DNA from: Combretum micranthum
Lineage: Eukaryota > Streptophyta > Magnoliopsida > Myrtales > Combretaceae
Direction of reading: 5' to 3'
NCBI GenBank assembly: GCA_024138025.1
Contig: JAMXBD010000094.1
Location: forward strand, 1,674,001-1,738,000
Length of the DNA stretch: 64,000 nucleotides
In this document: positions 1 to 11,562 of the stretch, piece after piece
How positions within the stretch are numbered: the stretch's first letter is position 1
How the letters are laid out: every line of letters starts with the position of its first letter
Position numbers and translations under genes: made by a program
The notes under the pieces: generated by a model
What the model was told of the DNA's origin: nothing
What the model saw: only the letters and a program-made list of their open reading frames with translations
The model's database searches: none

Positions 1-2900
1 TATGTCAATTTTTTTCTTAATGTATGTGTCATACTAGATCTTAATTAAACCCTTGACAATTACATTACAATAAGGAAAAAAAAAGGGCTATTAGAAGATG
101 TTAGACATATCATCTTTTCAATTTTTCCCATTTGAAAATAAAGGTGGAATACCATTACTTTGTTAAATTAACTAATTTGTCCACTATAAGCTATTGCTTT
201 ATTTGGTCAAACAAAATTATTAATATTGAATAAATAAGGATATAGTTAAAATTAAAATACAATATCAAATTAGAAACTAGTCATAGTCATTGGTCTCGTA
301 CTTAATAGTGTTACTAGTGGATGAAGTTGTAGTTGTGGCTACAATGAGGAAGAAGAAGAAGATAGAGGGCAATAGAACTATGTTAATGAATAATATTGCA
401 ATAGCCATCTATGGAGTCAGACATGTGAGTTGCTATTTAATATATGGTAGAATTTTCACTCAATTATTGATGAAAGATGAAAAAAAATTAGGAATAAAAA
501 GGGGTGGAGTGAGTAATGATTTGACCTATGGTAGCCATGGTATGTCTAGTGGAAGTTTACCATATGAAATGATGGTGGGTTAATTGGGTTTAAGTCATGG
601 TGGTTGTAGTGGCAATAAAGTTAAGTTGTGGTTGTGGCTCTAATGAAGAAGAAGAAGATGGAAGGTAGTAGATGTGTGTTAATGAATAAGATTGTAATAG
701 GTATCGGTAGAGTTGAGCATGTGAGTTACTGTCCAATACTTAGTGGGATTATCACTCCATTGGATGACTAATCACAAGAATTAAACACTACGATAGACCC
801 ATATCATCGAATAGAGGAAATAGAATATATTCTGGTTAATGTGCACTTTGAGATTTTAAGTAAGAAAAGTTACAAGTGGTATTAGAGTTGACTCCCTATC
901 CACTAAATAGATGATATCATACATTGAAGAAGGTAGTAGAATTGGGTCTAATTGTAAAGGCTCACAACGAAGACAGTACATGTTTAAGGGAGAAAAAGGG
1001 AAGGGGGCATGATGCATAGGAGTCGTAGGAGGGTGATTATGATATCCATGTTTGTGATTATTAGAAGAAGTTTGTATTGATTTACAAGGTTGCATGGTGA
1101 AATACCACATCAATATGGAAGAGGTATTTCACCACCTAGGTAGATGATATTGTTCATTAGAGAAGGTAGAACAATTTGTCTATATTGTAAGGGCTTATGA
1201 TGAAGATGCCGAGATTGTGATATTCATGTTTATGATTAAGAGAAGATGTTTGTGTTGGTTTATTAGGTTAGCTTTTGAAATAACATATCAACAATAGCAA
1301 GAAATTTTTGGGTCATGTGATTAAGTATTATTCTTTAATTACGTAAATATATGACAATACTATTGTAATTTGTTAACATTGGGGCAAGACACTTTTCGTG
1401 TATTTATGAATATTATTAATAAAAGAAAAGTATTTATTATATTTGTATACTTATTTTCTCATATATATTTTACAATAAAGTCCCATAGATGATTAGAAAA
1501 TATCTGGAGTAGTAATGAGGTATATTATCAATGAGGATTCCAAGACATTGTATAATCTAAAATTTGTCCTTAGTTGGATAAATATCTTGAGGGGACATAG
1601 ATATTTAGACCAACACATTTATGATTTAGGTTAATCTCAGTGGGCTGGGGGAAAGATACCTAAGCCATACAAATGTTAAGTGAATACTCTAGACACAACC
1701 CGTTGATAGAGGATACCACATGTCTAATATCATTGGTTTTTTTTCTATGTGAACGGGCATAAATAATCCCTAAATTTAAGAAATTTGTATATCCTATACA
1801 TGGAATGTTGCACTTTGATACCATTAAACACAATCTTAATATAGATTGCAAATAATATAGTTATGAAATACGAGGATAATAATGAGTGAAGATTGAATTT
1901 ATCACTCTCTTTGATAAGGGAAACAATATCCATTGGCTGCTTGGTTGAGACAAGAGTGACTCATAGTAGTTGGCCCTTTAAGTTTGTTGAGTCTAGTTTA
2001 TATCAGGAACCAAGTAAAATGATCAAACATTGATGGCATTACATGCAGTGATTTAATTAGGATATTTTGATGAAGAGATTTAATTACATAGTCTTTAGTT
2101 CATAGTGGTTAAGGTTCACAGCCCTTTCTATCACATAAGATGACCAATAACTATTGCTAGATGGTTACCTTTGGTTTATGTGAAAAATACATTATTTATG
2201 TGTATAAAAACTTAGAGGGTCGCACAAAACAACATAATTAATAGGAAATACATTTATTTCATAATTATAATAAAATGGATTATTTATTTATTTTGAAATA
2301 TATCAAATAATATGAAGAGTATTTTATTGTTAAGTGAAAATTTATGTAATCTAAATAATATCTTTTATTAACAAATTTGTGGCTATTTTTAAAAATTTGA
2401 TTTGAAATCTAGTCTTTTTCTATAAGAAAAAGATTTTCTCTTATCCATATATATATATAAGAAGAGGATGGGAGAAAAATAGTGTGAAACACATATTTTC
2501 TTCACTGAAGAATAATTCAAAAATCCTAATTGAAGTAAACTAGTAGTATAGTGATTAGAATTGGTTCCATTGTTGTGTGTGGATACTGCTAGGGGGACAA
2601 CAATTAGTGTCCTTATGGTGAATACAACGAAGATTTTGTGAGAAGCACCGTAAGTCTTAAATCTTACGTGAACACCATCTCTACGAGGAGAAGGTATATA
2701 ATTCTTGTAAACCATGTTAACCATTAATTTTGTTATATATTTTATTTTACATATCACACATGGATATGGAACATAGGTTTTGTAATTAAAAAAAGAAAGA
2801 AAATTTTGCTACATTTTCTAATATTACAAAACCAAAAAAATACTATATTAAAATCAATTACAATTAACATATAAGAATTTTATTAAATGATATAATTGGA
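1..2900. other. AT-rich non-coding stretch with imperfect tandem repeats
   Basis: No gene is supported here. The open frames are short, lack recognisable motifs and overlap low-complexity GAAGAAGAA or TA tracts. Two blocks are internally duplicated: about 320-471 resembles 614-768, and about 880-1120 resembles 1130-1310. A TATA-rich run with a downstream short inverted repeat (GTAAG...CTTAC near 2649-2667) lies at 2380-2720 and could belong to an old LTR, but I could not define its ends. Confidence 0.5.
320..768 (+). repeat. Imperfect tandem duplication, period about 296 bp
   Basis: The stretch from about 320 to 471 recurs at 614 to 768. Both copies share TTGTGGCT, a run of AAGAAGAAGAAGAT, GTTAATGAATAA, and CATGTGAGTT, in the same order and spacing. 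The copies have drifted clearly, so the duplication is old. The open frame at 290-583 spans the first copy only and is not maintained in the second, which argues against coding. Confidence 0.6.
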
Positions 2901-3013
2901 ATCTAGCAAAAGACGTAGTTTTTATGTACAAACTTCCTTTATCCTACAATGGCAATAAAAGATATCTGATTATTATAGGATATGAACATATAACAACCTT
3001 GCATCATCAACTA

Positions 3014-3016
<3 letters not shown>

Positions 3017-3044
<28 letters not shown>
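3017..3044. repeat. (CT)14 microsatellite
   Basis: An uninterrupted run of 14 CT dinucleotides. Confidence 0.97.
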
Positions 3045-3084
3045 AGATCCATTTTTATAATTTATGTTGCACATAATGCGGGTG

Positions 3085-4040
3085 CACATCCACTTAAGGT
3101 GAGCAGGTACATGGTAGGTAGGGTATGGATCACTATCCATACCTTATCTTATAAGGTACATGGTATTAAATTTTATACTTGAAATTTACTTTGTGGCGAC
3201 TTGCATTTATCTTGTATTTTATAAAACTTATAGGGTAAATATTACCTTATGGAATTTGTAGGTTTTTTAACGAAATCTCTATATATTATTTTTCTTTCTT
3301 AAACTTCATGTTTGTAGAATTTGATATGGTTTCATGTGATATATAAAACTATCTTATTTTTACATATTCACTATAAATAACATATGGAAAGAAAATTTGA
3401 AAATAATTTATTAATATGACAAGTTTTCTAATGGAACATGTAACAGATACTTGTAAAATCTATTTATATGATATTAAATAAAATTGTAGAACTTGTAGTA
3501 AATTATAAAATTAAAAACTTTGGAACTACTTTTGTATTAACTAAGTCTTAGAAGATAAATAATATTTCCATATAATTTTAGAGTTCATGTATATGCATAC
3601 TATTGTAATTTTTGTAAAATAAAAACAATATGTTCTTCTAAAAGAAAATAATATAAGTTATTCAATAATAAAAATTTTCGAAAGGTAGTCTATAAATAAT
3701 AATCTTGACCAAAATTAGTTACAAAATAAAATCATATAGTATCATTATGTATATCTTATATATTAACATTATTTTATATATTTAATAGGATAAATATAGG
3801 ATATCTTGGCATTTGTACCCTCTATATATTACAGTATAAGTTCCATGGTGAGTACATGGTATGAAAATATTTACAAGGTATGAAAACATTGTACTCATAT
3901 GTTACCCTATGAAAGCAAGTTCCCAAAAAGTCTGTACTCGTACCATATCCTGTGACCTTTAACACTCACCTAGACTTTACCTAGTAGAATAAGGTATGAG
4001 TGCGTACCTTATACGATAAGATTATCGACTTACCCTTTGT
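3085..4040. repeat. Repeat rich in GGTACATGG / ACCTTAT motifs, possible small transposon
   Basis: Both ends of this AT-rich block carry clusters of GGTACATGG, GGGTATGG, ATACCTTAT and TATAAGGTAC motifs, in partly inverted orientation (3090-3180 against 3840-4020). The middle is AT-rich and non-coding. A related cluster appears at about 56,640-56,770. The layout suggests a short non-autonomous element, but I see no clean terminal inverted repeat or target duplication. Confidence 0.35.
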
Positions 4041-4394
4041 GTCACTAGTAGGTTATTTAAAAAAAAAAAAGTTTGATATTACTATATGCAAAATGCAAAT
4101 TCAATAATAAAATTTTATATGTTGTTTTGGTATGCATGTGGTGACTTCTTTGATAGAACACATATAATATAATTAACATTTTTTTTTGTTTAACAATGTA
4201 GTTGGAATAGTGTATTTATTTTTTTAAGCATTTTAATATCATTTATATATAAATTTTTTCCTTAAATCATTGACTGTATAAATGTTTGATTCAATAATTG
4301 TTTAATATAATTAATTTTATTATTGTACTTAACTTTTATTTACACATTAGACATATATGCTTGTTAGTATATATTCATCAATTATCTATATTAT

Positions 4395-4800
4395 AAGGAG
4401 AACATTACTGTCATGTTTGGTATGCTGGAATGGACTCGGATTGGAATCACAATTTTGGGTTCCATTTTATTTCCCATGTTTGGATGCACTTTTAAAAGTC
4501 GGAATCGTGATTCATTGGAATCAACATTTTAGCTTTGAAGGGGAATTTGATTCTAATTGCCATTCCATTTGGGTTTTATTAATTACATGTAGTTTAATTA
4601 TTCTTTTATCTTATCACATATTCATAGTTTGCATTTATTATTAGGGACATTTATTGAAAATATACTTTGTAGTCGTTGGATTCTATGTACACTTCTAAAT
4701 ATAGGAATAGATTTATCATTTTAAAACCTACTCCATTTGAATCCATTTTATTCCATTCCAAATCATTCCTATGTATTAAACATGACATAGGAGTTTTGGA
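4395..4800 (+). repeat. Dispersed repeat, copy 1 (TTTGGATGCAC...AATGGCATTCC type)
   Basis: This copy shares the order CATGTTTGGTATG, GGAATCACAATTT, TGTTTGGATGCA, TTTTAAAAGTCGGAATC, GGAATCAAC and GAAGGGGAATTTGATTC with a second copy at about 61,800-62,150 in the same orientation. The short open frames across it are not conserved between copies, so it is a non-coding repeat, not an exon. Confidence 0.6.
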
Positions 4801-5339
4801 CATGTATTTGATCCATCATGTAATATTTAACTTTATGATACTTTCCACCTCGTTCAAGAAAAGCATTCATTTAACTGTATACATGACACATTTTTGCGTT
4901 TGCTAATATCAATATTACTACTCCAACATTAAAGTTTTTCATTTGTTATTTTTTTTCTCTTTCATATAATTAGAGTTTGAAGTTGCTATGCCATTATAAT
5001 CAAACATTAACTTATTCTTTTAGTTGTTATATTAGTAATGCAAGACTTTTTTTTTTGCTCGATAGTAATGTGGGACTATACAATATCCAAAACAAAACAA
5101 TTTTTCGCAAATATAAAAACAAATCCAACGTTGCTAAGAAAGAAAAGTTCGCTTAGGTTTGAAGTCTATATAAACTTAACAACACATGATTTCAAGTGTA
5201 TTTATTATTTGTATTTTTGATAATAATACATTAAATATTGTAAATGGGAAATAAATTTTTAGTTTTCACATGAAAGTAGTTTAAATATTTTTTTAATTAT
5301 CTTTATTTCTTCTTTTCCTTTATTTCTTTTTTTAATTTT

Positions 5340-5560
5340 TTTTTAATATGGAATCACGGGAAATGCCGGTTCAACCATTTCTTGAATTGGTAGTTCCTAA
5401 ACCGCCGGGTCAAGCAATTTTGGGGATAGAACTGTCAACACCGATAGAACTGGTGGGTTTTTAGCTGTTCAGACTTACTTTCCACGGGTTGGTTTAGGGT
5501 TTAGGAACTACGGGTAACGGGTTGGGTTAGTTTCTAGCTCAGATTCGACCCTTGATTGCA
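5340..5560. repeat. GC-richer island with inverted repeat arms
   Basis: This island stands out from its AT-rich surroundings. GGTAGTTCCTAAACC at about 5389-5403 is matched in inverse by GGTTTAGGAACTAC about 100 bp downstream (5496-5511), with related CGGGT/ACCCG sequence around both arms. It could be one piece of a small hairpin element. No coding capacity is seen. Confidence 0.5.
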
Positions 5561-6660
5561 TCGAGTGAAAGATAATCATTGTTTGAAATGAAGAAATAAG
5601 AGGTGGTAAATTAAGAAAATGATATATTAATTGAGTTAACATATATACATATCCACTTATTTAATGGAATAAGGCTATGTTAAATTCTCTTAGCTGGATA
5701 CAAAATATACAAAGTAATGGTTTTTTCTTATTACTTCCTTGAATTAGAAAAAGATGTAGTATCATGTATGATGAAATAACTATAGGGAAAATCATATAAT
5801 CTTGTTTATTTTATTACTAGATTGATCCAGTGAATCATTCAATGACTTAGATTTATAGGCACTTGTGATTGAATTGCTAAAATACTTATGCATCATCTGT
5901 TATGGTTTTGATCATTTTAATGGTAAGATGATTGATTGAGTGATCCTGTCTAATAAAAGTAAGAAGTTCCCAATAACTAGATTTTCCCATGACTTTTCAG
6001 TCACCTAAGCTTGAATCACCTTATTAACTAAACCATTATCCAATATACCAACAACCCTGAGCGACCATCTGTCACTGTGGCTCAACGCATACCAACCTAA
6101 ACTGACCATTGTAAAAGACCATGAAAATAATGTTGATTATAGGATATACCATTAAGAAAGGTAAAAGAAAAATCATGGATATTTAGATTCAATTTTTTTG
6201 TTATGATATTCATGGGCTCATTAGAGATGGTGATTTGTGCTTATGAGTTATGTGTTAGTGTTTGGGGTCCTTGGATTCACCACAATAGTTTGGGTTCATG
6301 AGTTCATAATGGTACGAGCATGGGTTCATAGCGTGCAAACGTAAGCTGGTGGTAGTTTAAGGAATGCACTTGAGGTGGTTAAGTTGTATTCTCTTCGTGG
6401 TTTATACATGCATTAATAGTGGTCTAAATATGTATTCATAGTTGGTTGGGAACATGACACATGCTTATAGTGGTATTGGTGGGATCACCATAGGTGGTGA
6501 TTGAGTTTCCTAGAGTGGTGGTGATGTACCTATGGGTAAATCCATTAGAGTTCGCTAAAGTGGTCAATAAGAGGTGCTGGTTTCTATAGGTAGTTATTAT
6601 TGCGCAAGAGTAACACTATAGAGGATTGATGAATACACAAATCATAATACTAATTGTGAG
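5561..6660. other. Non-coding stretch
   Basis: No gene is supported. About 6220-6600 is moderately G/T-rich with repeated GGTGGT and TTCATGGGTTC-like words. All three frames are broken on both strands and I recognise no motif. Confidence 0.45.
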
Positions 6661-7500
6661 GGGATGTGATAGGGATCAGATGGCATGTCGAAGATTAAAA
6701 CATTTCAAGTATTGGAGGATCAGAGTTGCCAGCCTTAAATGTTGACGTTGTACACGAGCTATAAAAGCTGCTGGACTTTCAACTTAATCACTGCCGGCCT
6801 TCATTAGATCAGGATGTCTTTTCGAACTTCTTTGTTTTTATTTTTTATTTGATGTAGGGATTAATTATAATTATGTTTTTCAGTTATGTTATTAGTTATG
6901 CAACTGCCATAATTATTTCACTGGTCGACCTTTTAACTTAATCACCATCATCCTTCATTAAATTAGGTTGTCCTTTTGAATTTCTTTTTTTTTTTTAGTT
7001 TTTAGTTGATGTAGGGATTAATTACAATTATGTTTTTGATTACGTTATTAGTTACGTAACTGCCACAATTATGTTTTTCAGTTACATTATCAGTTAAGTA
7101 ACTGCCACAATTATTTTTTTTTCCAGTTACGAACTGCCTTATAAAAACATTCAATGGGAAAGAAAGGGAAATGAAAATGTTTTCTTGAGAATTGATTTTT
7201 CTTTGGTTTGGAAAGAACCCTTTGAACTTATCGAGTCTTTATCCGTGGCATTCATCATAACTTATCAATTGATTTCTAACACCGATTGTGTCGTCTTTCT
7301 TTATACCAAGGTTATTGGTTGGTATTTCTATAGGGTCGAGATCTCTAAATCAAGGTTCTTAAGATTACTCAACCAACGGGTCGTGGTTCTTCCATCAATT
7401 GATACCAAAATTCGTGAAATTTTTGATTAATTCTAGATATTTCATCGGGTCGACATCTTTTTCGATTCTTTAAAAAAAAAAAAGAGTTCTAGAATTCACA
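6660..7500 (+). promoter_or_regulatory. LTR- or promoter-like block with nested tandem repeats and a TATA box
   Basis: Two levels of tandem repeat precede a TATA-like motif. Sequence around GATGTAGGGATTAATTA at 6851 recurs at 7009, and the CTTCATTA...TTAGGTTGTC block at 6801 recurs near 6952, giving a period of about 150 bp. A shorter unit (AGTTACGTAACTGCCACAATTAT) is repeated about 42 bp apart near 7050-7110. CTTATAAAAACATTC follows at about 7137. The 80-codon open frame after it has no recognisable motif. The organisation resembles the U3-R part of a solo LTR (possible start TGTGATAGGG near 6666), but the ends are not proven. Confidence 0.4.
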
Positions 7501-7830
7501 AAGCCTTGCCAAGCATGCATCAGGATGTCATGCCATTTAGTAATTCATAAAAGTGGAATTATCATGAATTACTATTGGTTTTTAAAATAGAGTTAAGTAG
7601 AGTAATAGTCATTCTACAAGGATCAAAGCCACTCAATACACCAATTTGCTCATGATGAAAATAATTGGCTTGATCTTTTCCCATTCGTGCGTTAAAAAAT
7701 TGAACTTAACAACGATGGTTTGAACTAAACAGTGAACTTTTTTCTGCTGAACATCCAAGCATTCCTGCTTGGGAGGGACTAAATGATGTCGACATTTATT
7801 TTGTTGTAGGAACAATAATTATTAAACGAA

Positions 7831-9141
7831 ATGGTAGCTTACGGAGATACGAAAAGCATTGAGCAAAAACATATGGGTTTTTCCTCTTTCTCGTCCGATG
7901 GAGACATCCTTTGCCCAAGAAAATCCGTTAAAGACTCATCTCATCACTCTAAAATATTGGCCTGGTGGAAGAGAGTGGCATCAGATACCAACAATCCAGA
8001 AACATCCCAGGTCTCGGTTGGAAAGCAGGCTCTAAGAATAAGGAAAACTTTGTTCAACAAAACCGATGAAGGCACAAAGGTAATACAAAATCATTACTTT
8101 TTTTTTCCCCTGTTCAACTCTTTGTTTTGATAAATAAGCCCCTTCCCTTCATCTTTCTTTAGAAAAAAGGAAACTAGAGCAGTATATTGGAGGTGATAAG
8201 TCGACAGCTTCCAGAATCGAATTCGGAAAGTATGATTGCCACAATGTCAACAAATTGGTTGCCAAGTAGTCTGATGCTGCTTCATGTATAACCACTTTAA
8301 TTGACTCTACAAACAGTTTCAGTATGCAGCATCATTGTAACTCGAGCAGTTCATCAGTTGGATTTAATAGCTATAAAGAGAAACAGGGACTTTCGAACTT
8401 TATTAGCAATGAAAACCCTTCACTATCAAGTGGTGATATAGGGTCCATAATTAGCACAGATGAAAATGTTGAAGATGTGAATTCAGTGAATATTATTGGT
8501 TTAGAAGACAGTGAATTATCAAGTTCTGAAGAACCAACAAGCACAAAGCGACCAGCATTTTCACTTTTGATATTTAAAGGGGAATATCTTTCAAGGCCTC
8601 AAGTTCCTGTTGGTCCAATTTTTCAAGCTGAAATCCCAGACTTGATTGCAAGAAATAATTATGTTAGAGATGATGCATTTGGAAACTCAAGGTGGTTAGG
8701 CTTTCGAGTTTGGCCTATAGAAGGTCGTCGTACCGAGAGGTACAAGGAAGTTATTGGGAAAGGCAAGTTTGACTATTGCTCATGTGAGTTTCCAGGATCT
8801 CCTGAGTGCATTAAACAGCATATTGCTGAAATAAGAGAAATCCTAGCTTTTGATCTAGGTCCTGCTTTCTTAACATGGAAGTTTGATGAAATTGGAGAAC
8901 AAGTCTTAAGCACATGAACACTAAAAGAAGAGGATTGTTTTGCACATTTGATAGATAAGAATCCTTTGGTAAGTGCAGCGAATTTCTGGGACAAGGCAGT
9001 AAAGCATTTACCTAGGAAATGTAAGAAAAGCATTTTAAGTTATTATTATAATGTGTTCATACCGAGACGCATGAGCAATCTTTTCCAGTCTTCCCTTGAT
9101 CACGTCACAAGCGATGATGATGAGCCAGATGTTGATTCTTA
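7831..9141 (+). pseudogene. Degenerate plant ELM2-domain gene (ARID/ELM2-like family)
   Basis: The second half reads as the plant ELM2 region: RPQVPVGPIFQAEIPDL near 8600-8650, then WLGFRVWPIEGR, SPECIKQHIAE and LGPAFLTWKFDEIGE, then after a stop FWDKAVKHLP and a YYYNVFIPRRMS tail with an acidic SDDDEPD end. ELM2 proteins of this kind are nuclear and are thought to act in chromatin or transcription complexes. A first exon (7831-8079) encodes a W-rich SKILAWWKRVAS segment like the linker of ARID/ELM2 proteins. It ends at AAG|GTAATA, and an acceptor TTTCTTTAG ends at 8162. The joined exons do not keep frame. The exon-2 frame has a TAG at 8267 and a TGA at 8915-8917, and coding-like sequence continues in the same frame beyond both. 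No ARID domain is seen upstream. It is probably a decayed or truncated copy, and transcription is unknown. Confidence 0.7.
8080..8162 (+). other. Putative intron in the ELM2-like gene
   Basis: GTAATA at 8080 and a T-rich tract ending in TTTCTTTAG at 8162 form a normal plant intron pair, 83 bp long. After splicing, the upstream phase 0 meets a downstream frame that needs one extra base. Either an indel in the A6 run at 8163-8168 broke the gene or a nearby acceptor is used. Confidence 0.5.
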
Positions 9142-9216
9142 AGAGCTCGAATAGGGCATGCTTTGTATGGGAAATAGGAGATGCTAATAAAACCCATGCT
9201 GTTATGTATCATGCAC

Positions 9217-9219
<3 letters not shown>

Positions 9220-9251
<32 letters not shown>
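9220..9251. repeat. (TA)n microsatellite
   Basis: About 16 TA dinucleotides in a row, just 3' of the ELM2-like pseudogene. Confidence 0.97.
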
Positions 9252-9253
<2 letters not shown>

Positions 9254-9413
9254 TTTAGAAAAAGAAAATTTGTATTGAAAATTGTTAAGAGAAGTTTTAT
9301 TGTTGTAAATAGAATTAACGATAATGATTTTTGTGATAAAAATTTAGTTTTAGAAAAAAAAGTTTCCCTCTACAACATAGTTTTATTGTGATGATGTTTC
9401 ATAAAGCTGAGAG

Positions 9414-9419
<6 letters not shown>

Positions 9420-9449
<30 letters not shown>
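9420..9449. repeat. Poly(T) tract
   Basis: A run of about 29 T. An A-run follows closely at 9473-9484. Confidence 0.95.
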
Positions 9450-9455
<6 letters not shown>

Positions 9456-9489
9456 ATGTTATTAGTAAAATCGAAAAAAAAAAAATTCA

Positions 9490-10374
9490 GGAGAAGGAGA
9501 TAATAACTAGCTGAAAATTTTCAAAAAAGAGGATAAGGACCAAGATAATAGGAGGCAAAATAGGTTTTAACTAAAAAGAGAACAGACACAGAGATATCGG
9601 AAAATAAATAAAATAGAAGAAGGACTATAAATGTAGGTTTTGACAAAGAAGAAGAAAGAAAAATAGAAAAGGGCAAGAAGTAGCTCCGGAATCAAGGAAA
9701 GGAGGTTATTGTAGCAACATTGTTTAGCACTGTAACACACCATTCAACACTGCTTGACACTGTTTAACACTGTAGAAACACCGTTTAGCAATATAGTATT
9801 GTAGCATTTTTTACTTTTATTGCCTGCAAAATTTTTTTCTAAAAAGGTAGGTACGTTCTCAGTTGAACGTAAGTCGAGAGTATTAGGAAAAGATTCCTAG
9901 TGATAGTTTTTTCTGAGTGTTTAAATTTTGTAAGAGTGTTCTTGTAATAGTTGTAGCAAATTTCCCCAACCACTGTAACATACTTCCTCCATATTTAATA
10001 GAGTTTTTGTAAGTTTTCCTTAACCATGTTTAGCTAATTTTTCTTTTTAAGGTATAAAGGTAACCATGCTTTGAAACCTTATTAGGCCTTTGTTTCATGT
10101 GATAATATTTTATAGTATGGTTAAACAGATTAAAACATCATACTTGATAGTAGAAGCTCTGATTCTTTTAGAAAATTTACCAAAATGGTTGGCCTGAAAA
10201 CTTTTTGATGAGGCTATTTGAGGTAGAGGTTCTTGTATTCTAGCCTTATGGGTTATAGCATGGGCATGAGGCTTATTTTCTTAAAAAAAACATTGCTTCA
10301 CTATTTAACTATCTTCGCTTTAATTATTTACTCCTACCATGAAGTCTTTTCCCATGGCACAAAGATCCTGATTT
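9490..10374 (+). other. AG-rich region and possible pararetroviral intergenic/promoter region
   Basis: This stretch has no gene. An A/G-rich block (9490-9710) is followed by a cluster of CACTGTAACAC / TTTAACACTGT words (9715-9795), then AT-rich sequence that runs into the tRNA-Met primer motif at 10,375. In caulimovirids the promoter and polyadenylation region lie just upstream of the primer site, so part of it may belong to that element. No TATA box or enhancer can be assigned with confidence. Confidence 0.3.
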
Positions 10375-10387
10375 TGGTATCAGAGCC
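10375..10387 (+). promoter_or_regulatory. tRNA-Met primer-binding motif
   Basis: TGGTATCAGAGCC is complementary to the 3' end of plant initiator tRNA-Met. This is the minus-strand primer site of caulimovirids and of many LTR retrotransposons. The viral-type coding remnants downstream on the same strand favour the pararetrovirus reading. Confidence 0.75.
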
Positions 10388-10684
10388 ATGTTATCATTAT
10401 ACCTTAAAACCTTTTATTAACAGTTTCGTTCAAATATCCACTTTTATGTTATAATTTTATATTTGGTTGGCTTTATTAATAGTGTTTAATATTTTGTTTT
10501 ATATTCTGTCTATATACAATGTCTTATATTACTATTGGTTATATTGTTGTTGCTTAATATTAGTTGTTTTCCTTACTATCTTGTTACTATTATTATTATC
10601 ATCATTTTTTATATTTAGTTATTGTTCATATCTTGTTTTATTATAGTTATTATTTAATATAAGCTTTATTATTCTATAAAAAAA

Positions 10685-10685
<1 letters not shown>

Positions 10686-10728
<43 letters not shown>
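10686..10728. repeat. (CA)n microsatellite
   Basis: About 21 CA units, located inside the leader of the pararetroviral remnant. It probably expanded after integration. Confidence 0.97.
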
Positions 10729-10731
<3 letters not shown>

Positions 10732-11352
10732 TCTTTGTTTATTTAGACTACATATTGTTTATTTTGTCTAAATTATTTATAATTATCTAGCTTATATTAT
10801 ATGAATCTTATACTTACATATATGTTATAGAAGAAACATATTCTATTGAAGAAATCTTAAATAATATGTCTGATTATGAATGATTTATATGACTGTTGTT
10901 TATTAAAAAATACATAAAGTACAAAGGAAGGGAAATTAAAAGGTTAAGGAATATTATTAGGCAAACAAAAGGTTATATAGAGTAGCTAGAAAGTTTTTTA
11001 GAGTTACATTTTGAAGATCCAACTCCAAGGAATAAGAACTTTATATGTACACCACAAAGGACAAGGATATATAGTAATTTACATAGTAATTATAATTTTA
11101 TTGAAGAAACAAGGCGCAAAATAAATGTTTGTGAAGATAATATAATAAGGTTCACAAGATGATATGGTTTTAAATTTTTTGTTTATTTGGTACCTTTTAT
11201 TAATAGCTATAATTTCTGAAATATTAGATATAATATGTGATATAATAGATTTGTTAGTAAATCATAAAGAATATTTGATGTTTGAAGTTTATGACACTTA
11301 GATACGTAGAGTACATTAAAAAGTAGACACAATAAAAAGGTATAAGAATCTT

Positions 11353-11562
11353 GTGAAAATTATAGAAAAAGATTTAGAAAGGATAAATCGACAAAAGAAG
11401 GAAATAGAACACAAGATAGAAGGGTATAAAAATAAATTAGCGGTAGCATATACCCATCATAGGTATATTATGGATATAATTTGTGTAAGAGAAAGAGAAA
11501 TAGTAAGATATAATGGGCTTATGAGATATTATGAAGGATTAATAAATAGTCTGATGGCATGA
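11353..11562 (+). pseudogene. Coiled-coil ORF fragment of the pararetrovirus remnant
   Basis: This 69-codon open stretch is dominated by K, E, R and I with a heptad-like pattern (IEKDLERINRQKKEIEH). No ATG opens it in this frame. Similar charged helical segments occur in other frames at 11,580-11,900, so it is likely one piece of a longer protein broken by frameshifts. Small coiled-coil proteins lie upstream of the movement protein in several caulimovirid genera, where they act in virion or vector association, but I cannot assign a specific role. Confidence 0.45.

Noticed and set aside
290..583. 97-codon plus-strand open frame
   Set aside because: It lies over a drifted tandem repeat, has a GAAGAAGAA tract, and its frame is not kept in the second repeat copy.
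2389..2757. 122-codon minus-strand frame
   Set aside because: It is long mainly because of AT-rich runs and ATATAT, it shows no motif, and the plus strand here looks like promoter/LTR-type sequence.
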